From an uncultured Collinsella sp. (GTDB lineage Bacteria; Actinomycetota; Coriobacteriia; Coriobacteriales; Coriobacteriaceae), in NCBI GenBank assembly GCA_902496335.1, contig CABVAO010000035.1, positions 1 to 17,912 on the forward strand: a stretch of 17,912 bases of DNA, written 5' to 3'. Under the pieces are notes generated by a model. That model was not told the origin of the DNA and ran no database searches. It saw nothing but the letters and a program-made list of their open reading frames with translations. How positions within the stretch are numbered: position 1 is the stretch's first letter; the number at the start of each line of letters is the position of its first letter. Made by a program: the position numbers and the translations under genes. Positions 14,606 through 17,912 of this stretch are shown here, piece after piece.

Positions 14606-14710
14606 GGCAACGCCGATGCTCTGGCGACGTCAGCGAGCGGTCGCCAGGGCGAACAAATTGGCATGAAAAGAGGGCGGCATAGACCTTCTGGTCATGCCGC
14701 CCTCTTTGAA
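14606..14710. repeat. structured intergenic element with GACC-TTCT-GGTC hairpin, copy 1
   Basis: The first 35 bases match 28 of 35 with those from 17812, and both copies lead into a hairpin with the identical tip GACC-TTCT-GGTC. The element ends in the terminator hairpin at 14667-14707. Outside that stem, GCGGTCGCCAGGGCGA (14637-14652) and TCGCCCTGGTGACCGC (14721-14736) form a further, nearly perfect outer arm. The whole thus folds into one long rod just downstream of the dehydrogenase gene. Confidence 0.75.
14667..14707. terminator. strong hairpin terminator downstream of the SDR gene
   Basis: AAAGAGGGCGGCAT (14667-14680) and GACC (14682-14685) pair with GGTC (14690-14693) and ATGCCGCCCTCTTT (14694-14707), with a single unpaired A and a TTCT loop. 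On the minus strand the stem is followed by TTTTC, so it can end the transcript of the dehydrogenase gene. The A- and T-rich feet would let it work in both directions. Confidence 0.8.
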
Positions 14711-14749
14711 TGACAAGTTGTCGCCCTGGTGACCGCGCAGCGTCGAGCC

Positions 14750-14777
14750 GTTACGCGGTTTGGAAAAACCGCGTAAC
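14750..14777. repeat. perfect 12-bp hairpin just after the SDR stop
   Basis: GTTACGCGGTTT (14750-14761) and AAACCGCGTAAC (14766-14777) pair perfectly around a GGAA loop, 2 bases beyond the dehydrogenase stop codon (14780-14782). There is no T-tract after it. It may stabilise the 3' end, with the terminator at 14667-14707 doing the actual stop. Confidence 0.8.
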
Positions 14778-14779
14778 CC

Positions 14780-15580
14780 CTACGGCCGCTGGCCCATACC
14801 ACCCTCGAGGGTGACGGTCTCGCCATTCATGTACTTAAAGTCGGGACCGCAGAGCTGAACGACCACGCGGCCAATTTCCTTCTCGACGTCGCCGTAGTGG
14901 CCCGCCGGCGGCATGTGGACGTTGGCCTTGAACGCCTCGGGATAAGCATCCTGGAAGTTCTCGAGCGCAGCGGTCCAAGCAAGCGGGCACACGATGTTGA
15001 CGTTGATGCCGTCCTTGCCCCACTCGTTGGCGGCAACGCGGGTCAGGCCGCGGATGCCCTCCTTGGCGGCAGCATAGCTGCACTGGCCGTAGTTGCCAAA
15101 CAGGCCGGCGCCCGAGGCAAAGTTGACCACGGAGCCCTTGGTCTCCTTCAGGTGCGGATAGGCCTTCTGCATGTACAGGTAAGTAGCATACAGACCGGAA
15201 TAAATGGCCAGGTTAAACTGATCCATGGTGTGATCGGCGATGGTCACGCCCGAGGCGCTGGCTTGAGCATTGTTGACGACGGCGTCGATGCGGCCGAACT
15301 CCTCAATGGCCTTGTCGATGACGTTCTGGACGACGGCCTCGTTGTCCTGACCGGCCGAAACATCGGCCTGAACGGGCAGAACCTTAACGCCGTACTCGGC
15401 CTCGAGAGACTCCTTGGCGGCCTCGAGCTTGGCGACGTTGCGGCCGGTGATGACAAGGTTTGCGCCCTCCTTGGCAAATGCGATATCGATGCCGTAGCCG
15501 ATAGAGCCAGCGGAACCGTCCTTAAGCGTGGCCTTGCCGCCGCCGGTGACGATCACGGTCTTACCAGTGAAAAGTCCCAT
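14780..15580 (-). CDS. short-chain dehydrogenase/reductase (SDR) family oxidoreductase
   Basis: A 266-residue SDR with Rossmann fold. The catalytic Ser156 (NFASGAG), Tyr169 and Lys173 (YAAAK) are in place, as is the VVNNA segment (101-105), followed by Gln where Gly is usual. The cofactor loop is unusual: TGGGKATLKDGSAGSIGYG (12-30) is about seven or eight residues longer than the standard TGxxxGIG. The C-terminal GETVTLEGGMGQ resembles the common GxxxxVDGG ending of classical SDRs. Substrate is unknown; it does not resemble the Collinsella 7-beta-hydroxysteroid dehydrogenase or BaiA as I recall them. The ATG at 15580 has AAAGGA 6 nt upstream; an upstream in-frame ATG at 15628 has no such support. 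Single-gene transcript with hairpins following the stop. Confidence 0.88.
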   Translation of the reverse strand: MGLFTGKTVIVTGGGKATLKDGSAGSIGYGIDIAFAKEGANLVITGRNVAKLEAAKESLEAEYGVKVLPVQADVSAGQDNEAVVQNVIDKAIEEFGRIDAVVNNAQASASGVTIADHTMDQFNLAIYSGLYATYLYMQKAYPHLKETKGSVVNFASGAGLFGNYGQCSYAAAKEGIRGLTRVAANEWGKDGINVNIVCPLAWTAALENFQDAYPEAFKANVHMPPAGHYGDVEKEIGRVVVQLCGPDFKYMNGETVTLEGGMGQRP

Positions 15581-15874
15581 ACAAAGTCCTTTCAAATCGC
15601 GACGGGCACGCCCGCCAACTGCGCGCATCCAACTTCACGCGCCAAAAGCTGAAATGCAACTTTAGCTTCTTCAAGTGAATAATAAAGCCCATGGCAGGCG
15701 AACGGCGCAACGTCTTTCGGCGAAGGGAATGTCAAGTAAAAATTGAATAGAACGGCCGAGTTTTTGTTAACGCGACGAGCCATCGAACACGTTTTGAAAC
15801 TTTGCTGCGGCGCGCGGGATGTCGGCGCGAGACTTTATCATAGGGTGACGAACAACGATGAGGAGCACATGCCT
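15581..15874. promoter_or_regulatory. divergent promoter region of the SDR and coiled-coil genes
   Basis: The two flanking genes diverge, so both promoters lie here. On the minus strand a TTGACA occurs at about 15734-15729, but no -10 follows at normal spacing. On the plus strand TATCAT at about 15837-15842 is a weak -10 candidate for the coiled-coil gene. A 63-codon frame (15783-15592, minus) crosses the region but has no ribosome site and is not called. The segment is less GC-rich than its surroundings, as expected for promoters. Confidence 0.4.
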
Positions 15875-17638
15875 ATGACAGACGAGCTGGACCCCCAGAC
15901 TCAACAGCATATTGATGATTCCGCAGACGTCATCGCAGATACTGACGTTGTAACCTGCGATGGTATCGACATCGACGACCCCATCTTGGACGAAAGCGCT
16001 ACGGCGGAAACCCCTGCCGCAGAAAACGCCGATGAGCAAAACGACGATGCGCCCGCTCAGGACGACGCCCCCGTACAGGACGACGTCCCGCAAGCAGCGG
16101 GCCCCATCGAGATCTCTTCGGAAGAAGAGCTCGATGCCGTCATGGACTCCATGATGGATGCTGTCAAAGCGATGAAAGACGCCGTGGCCGATGCCGATAT
16201 TGATGCCGAAGAAGAGGAGGCCGCCGAGGCGGCCTCGACCTTTGTGCCCGGCGAGACTCCGGTTGCCGACCAAGGCAGTACCATGCCCTCGTTTCTGCAG
16301 CTCGAACATCCCACGATTGGCGCCGATGCGGTCGATCCGCACGCAGCAGGCTTTTCTGTGATCGAGGGCGGTACCGGCAATATCGCCGTGCCGCAGGCTG
16401 CCGATGCGGACGCTGCCGGCACCGCTCGCCCGACCGTCCCCCACTCCCCCGCCGCGAGTCGCGATCTGGGGACCGCTGTCTCGAACACCGCGAACGCCGT
16501 GGGCACCTTTATCGCCCAGGGCGCCTCGGCCATGCGCGAGATGAACGCCGCGAAAAAGGCACTTGCCGATGCCCGCGCCCATCTGACCGAACTTGAGCAG
16601 CGCATTGCCGATCAGGCCGAGGAACTCGAGACGCGCCAGGATATCGCAGGCCGCTACGACCAGATCGTCGCCGACCAGCGCCAGGCGATTGCCACGGCCC
16701 AAAAGACTGCAGCGGCCGCCGAGATTGACCGTGATGCCCACGCCGCCAAAGCGACAGAGCTCAAGAGTCAGTTCGAACAAATGAAGACAGAGGATGACGC
16801 GACTGAGCTCCGGCTGAAGGCCGCGCTCGATGCCGTGGAGGCCCGCGAGGCGAGCTCGCGCGAGACCGGCAACCGCCTCATTCGACGTCTTGAGGATTCC
16901 AAGCGCATCCGCGACAAGGTGAAGGCCGAGCGAGACGCCGGCATTGCCGCCGCACAACAAACCGTCGACGCCACGCGCGCCCAGCTCGAGACGCTGCGTC
17001 ATGAGTATGCCGAGCTGCAACGCAATCCCTCGGCAAATCCCGCCAACTATACGGTGCGCACCAGCGAGCTCTCGATGCAGATCTCCGACACGGCAGATGC
17101 CCTGCGTAAAGCCGAAGAAGATGTCCCGCGCATCACCGCCGACCTTGAGCACTCGCTTGCCGCAGCCGAGCAGGCCGTCGAGCAGGCTCAAGCCCCCATT
17201 GCCGAAGCCAAACGCGCGCACCAAGCCGTGACGACTGAGGCTGATGCCGCGCGCGACGAGCTGCAGACGGCGAAGACTGCCGCCGCGACGCGCCAGCGCG
17301 AACTGCGCGAGAAGATCGCTGCCGAGGACAAGGCACGCCGCGACCAAGAGCAGAGCATCGCCAACGCCCAAGCAGATGCCGCGCATGCGCAGTCGATTAT
17401 CGAACAGGCGACCGAGGTACACGACCACCCAGAGATCACTGAGTCGCTTGCAGGGTCCTTGGCCCGAGACAAAGCCGAACACGCCGAGACCGAGCGAGAA
17501 GTCGCCCAGCTCGAGGCCACCGAGGACGCGGTGCGCGAGCGTACCCGCGACTCACGCATCAAATTCACCGGCGCCATCGTCTGCATCGTCGCCGCAATCC
17601 TAGTGATCATCCTAGTCTGGCTGTTCGCAAGCAAGTAA
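15875..17638 (+). CDS. large coiled-coil protein with C-terminal membrane anchor, unknown function
   Basis: I do not recognise a family. From the second ATG (15875) the protein has 587 residues; an ATG at 15869 adds two. AGGAG stands 9 nt before the chosen start and only 3 nt before the other. Residues 1-130 are very acidic and low in complexity (short QDDAP/VQDDV repeats). Residues 130-220 are Ala/Pro/Gly-rich and probably unstructured. Residues 220-555 are an almost unbroken Ala/Glu/Lys/Arg-rich coiled coil with one likely break near NPSANPANYTVRTSE. Residues 564-584 (FTGAIVCIVAAILVIILVWLF) are a single membrane segment followed by only Ala-Ser-Lys. There is no signal peptide, so the long rod should lie in the cytoplasm, held to the membrane by its tail. 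A role in envelope or cell-division scaffolding is possible but unsupported. Confidence 0.85.
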   Translation: MTDELDPQTQQHIDDSADVIADTDVVTCDGIDIDDPILDESATAETPAAENADEQNDDAPAQDDAPVQDDVPQAAGPIEISSEEELDAVMDSMMDAVKAMKDAVADADIDAEEEEAAEAASTFVPGETPVADQGSTMPSFLQLEHPTIGADAVDPHAAGFSVIEGGTGNIAVPQAADADAAGTARPTVPHSPAASRDLGTAVSNTANAVGTFIAQGASAMREMNAAKKALADARAHLTELEQRIADQAEELETRQDIAGRYDQIVADQRQAIATAQKTAAAAEIDRDAHAAKATELKSQFEQMKTEDDATELRLKAALDAVEAREASSRETGNRLIRRLEDSKRIRDKVKAERDAGIAAAQQTVDATRAQLETLRHEYAELQRNPSANPANYTVRTSELSMQISDTADALRKAEEDVPRITADLEHSLAAAEQAVEQAQAPIAEAKRAHQAVTTEADAARDELQTAKTAAATRQRELREKIAAEDKARRDQEQSIANAQADAAHAQSIIEQATEVHDHPEITESLAGSLARDKAEHAETEREVAQLEATEDAVRERTRDSRIKFTGAIVCIVAAILVIILVWLFASK

Positions 17639-17666
17639 ACCAGCTGCCAAAAAAACGCCTCAACTC

Positions 17667-17732
17667 AGTTGCGGTGAGAAAGTTCCTGTTTAGCCCCAAA
17701 AAGGCCAATTCAAGAACTATCTCACCGCAACT
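17667..17732. repeat. 66-bp inverted repeat with AGTTGCGGTG ends, copy 2
   Basis: AGTTGCGGTGAGAAAGTTC (17667-17685) faces GAACTATCTCACCGCAACT (17714-17732), 18 of 19 paired, around a 28-nt middle that starts CTGTTT and ends TTCAA with an inner GCC/GGC pairing. It is related to copy 1 at 11441: outer 10 bp and ends of the middle are the same, while the inner 8-9 bp of the stem differ on both arms together. It lies 28 nt after the stop of the coiled-coil gene. Confidence 0.9.
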
Positions 17733-17811
17733 TATTTAGATCGACGCAAGGCAACCTACCCCTCTTGCACCAATCTCTTGGACATAAGGAGTGTCCCCAA
17801 GTGCCAACAAT

Positions 17812-17912
17812 GGCAACGCCGGTGTTTTGGTAACGACAGCAAGCGGGTCGCATTTGAGACAAGGTGACGTGAAACGAAAGGGCGCTGACCTTCTGGTCGC
17901 GCCCTTGAAGTT
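17812..17912. repeat. structured intergenic element with GACC-TTCT-GGTC hairpin, copy 2 (reaches window end)
   Basis: Homologous to 14606-14710: GGCAACGCCG start, AGCGG at base 31-35, TGAAA before the stem. The hairpin AAGGGCGC (17878-17885), single T, GACC-TTCT-GGTC, GCGCCCTT (17899-17906) has the same tip and the same single unpaired base as copy 1 but a different lower stem that still pairs. The right outer arm, if present, is beyond the window. Twenty bases upstream lies AAGGAGTGTCCCCAAGTGCC (17786-17805), 19 of 20 identical to 1371-1390. Confidence 0.75.

Noticed and set aside
14443..14777. Repeat-rich block as a CRISPR array
   Set aside because: The repeats are inverted and nested, not direct repeats with regular spacers, and no cas gene is nearby.
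15592..15783. 63-codon open frame upstream of the dehydrogenase
   Set aside because: No ribosome site before its ATG and no known family; it fills the divergent promoter region. It could still be a small leader protein, but nothing supports it.
15767..17482. 571-codon open frame on the minus strand
   Set aside because: Antisense to the coiled-coil gene. The plus-strand product has heptads, a good ribosome site and a membrane tail, while this product is Gly/Leu/Arg-rich without clear domains.

Overview
The window looks like chromosomal DNA of a high-GC gut actinobacterium of the class Coriobacteriia, most likely Collinsella. The basis is inference: high GC, codon use rich in G/C third positions, strong AAGGAG/GAGGAGG ribosome sites, and protein sequences of Collinsella type. 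There are no rRNA or tRNA genes, no CRISPR array and no intact phage in the window.

Layout from left to right: (1) 1-828 holds the broken N-terminal part of an IS110-family transposase and its non-coding flank, more GC-rich than what follows. (2) 829-4157, all on the minus strand, holds a small DtxR/MntR-type metalloregulator with repeated operator-like sites in its promoter region, preceded by a coupled pair: an ABC-F ATPase of Uup type and a Cof-type HAD phosphatase. (3) 4119-7866 is a complete high-affinity phosphate importer operon, pstS-pstC-pstA-pstB, with overlapping genes and a strong terminator; no phoU or PhoB/PhoR-like pair is visible in the window. (4) 8096-10410 holds a PepV-like M20 dipeptidase and a phosphoglycolate-phosphatase-like HAD hydrolase in one operon; its 3' untranslated part folds into an unusually long hairpin followed by a terminator. 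(5) 10567-11427 is a DegV fatty-acid-binding protein on the plus strand. (6) 11521-12214 is a RelB/DinJ-YafQ type II toxin-antitoxin pair with a 36-bp palindrome at its promoter. (7) 12245-14356 carries a LOG-family nucleotide hydrolase and tRNA-guanine transglycosylase (tgt). (8) 14443-14777 is a gene-free block packed with inverted repeats. (9) 14780-15580 is a short-chain dehydrogenase with an odd glycine-rich loop. (10) 15875-17638 is a large coiled-coil protein with a C-terminal membrane anchor and no recognisable family. (11) 17639-17912 is a second repeat-rich gene-free block.

Most genes are housekeeping or transport genes in short operons. The unexplained part is in the intergenic DNA. 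Two families of structured elements each occur twice, and within each family the stem sequences differ between copies while base pairing is kept: a 66-67 bp inverted repeat with AGTTGCGGTG ends (11441 and 17667), and a roughly 105-bp element ending in a hairpin closed by GACC-TTCT-GGTC (14606 and 17812). Shorter GTCCCC-centred motifs recur at five places. These are the best candidates for something undescribed: a palindromic repeat or MITE-like family, or structured RNAs that double as terminators. The tail-anchored coiled-coil protein, the Cys-for-Glu change in the metalloregulator, and the structured pepV 3' end are the other points worth follow-up.
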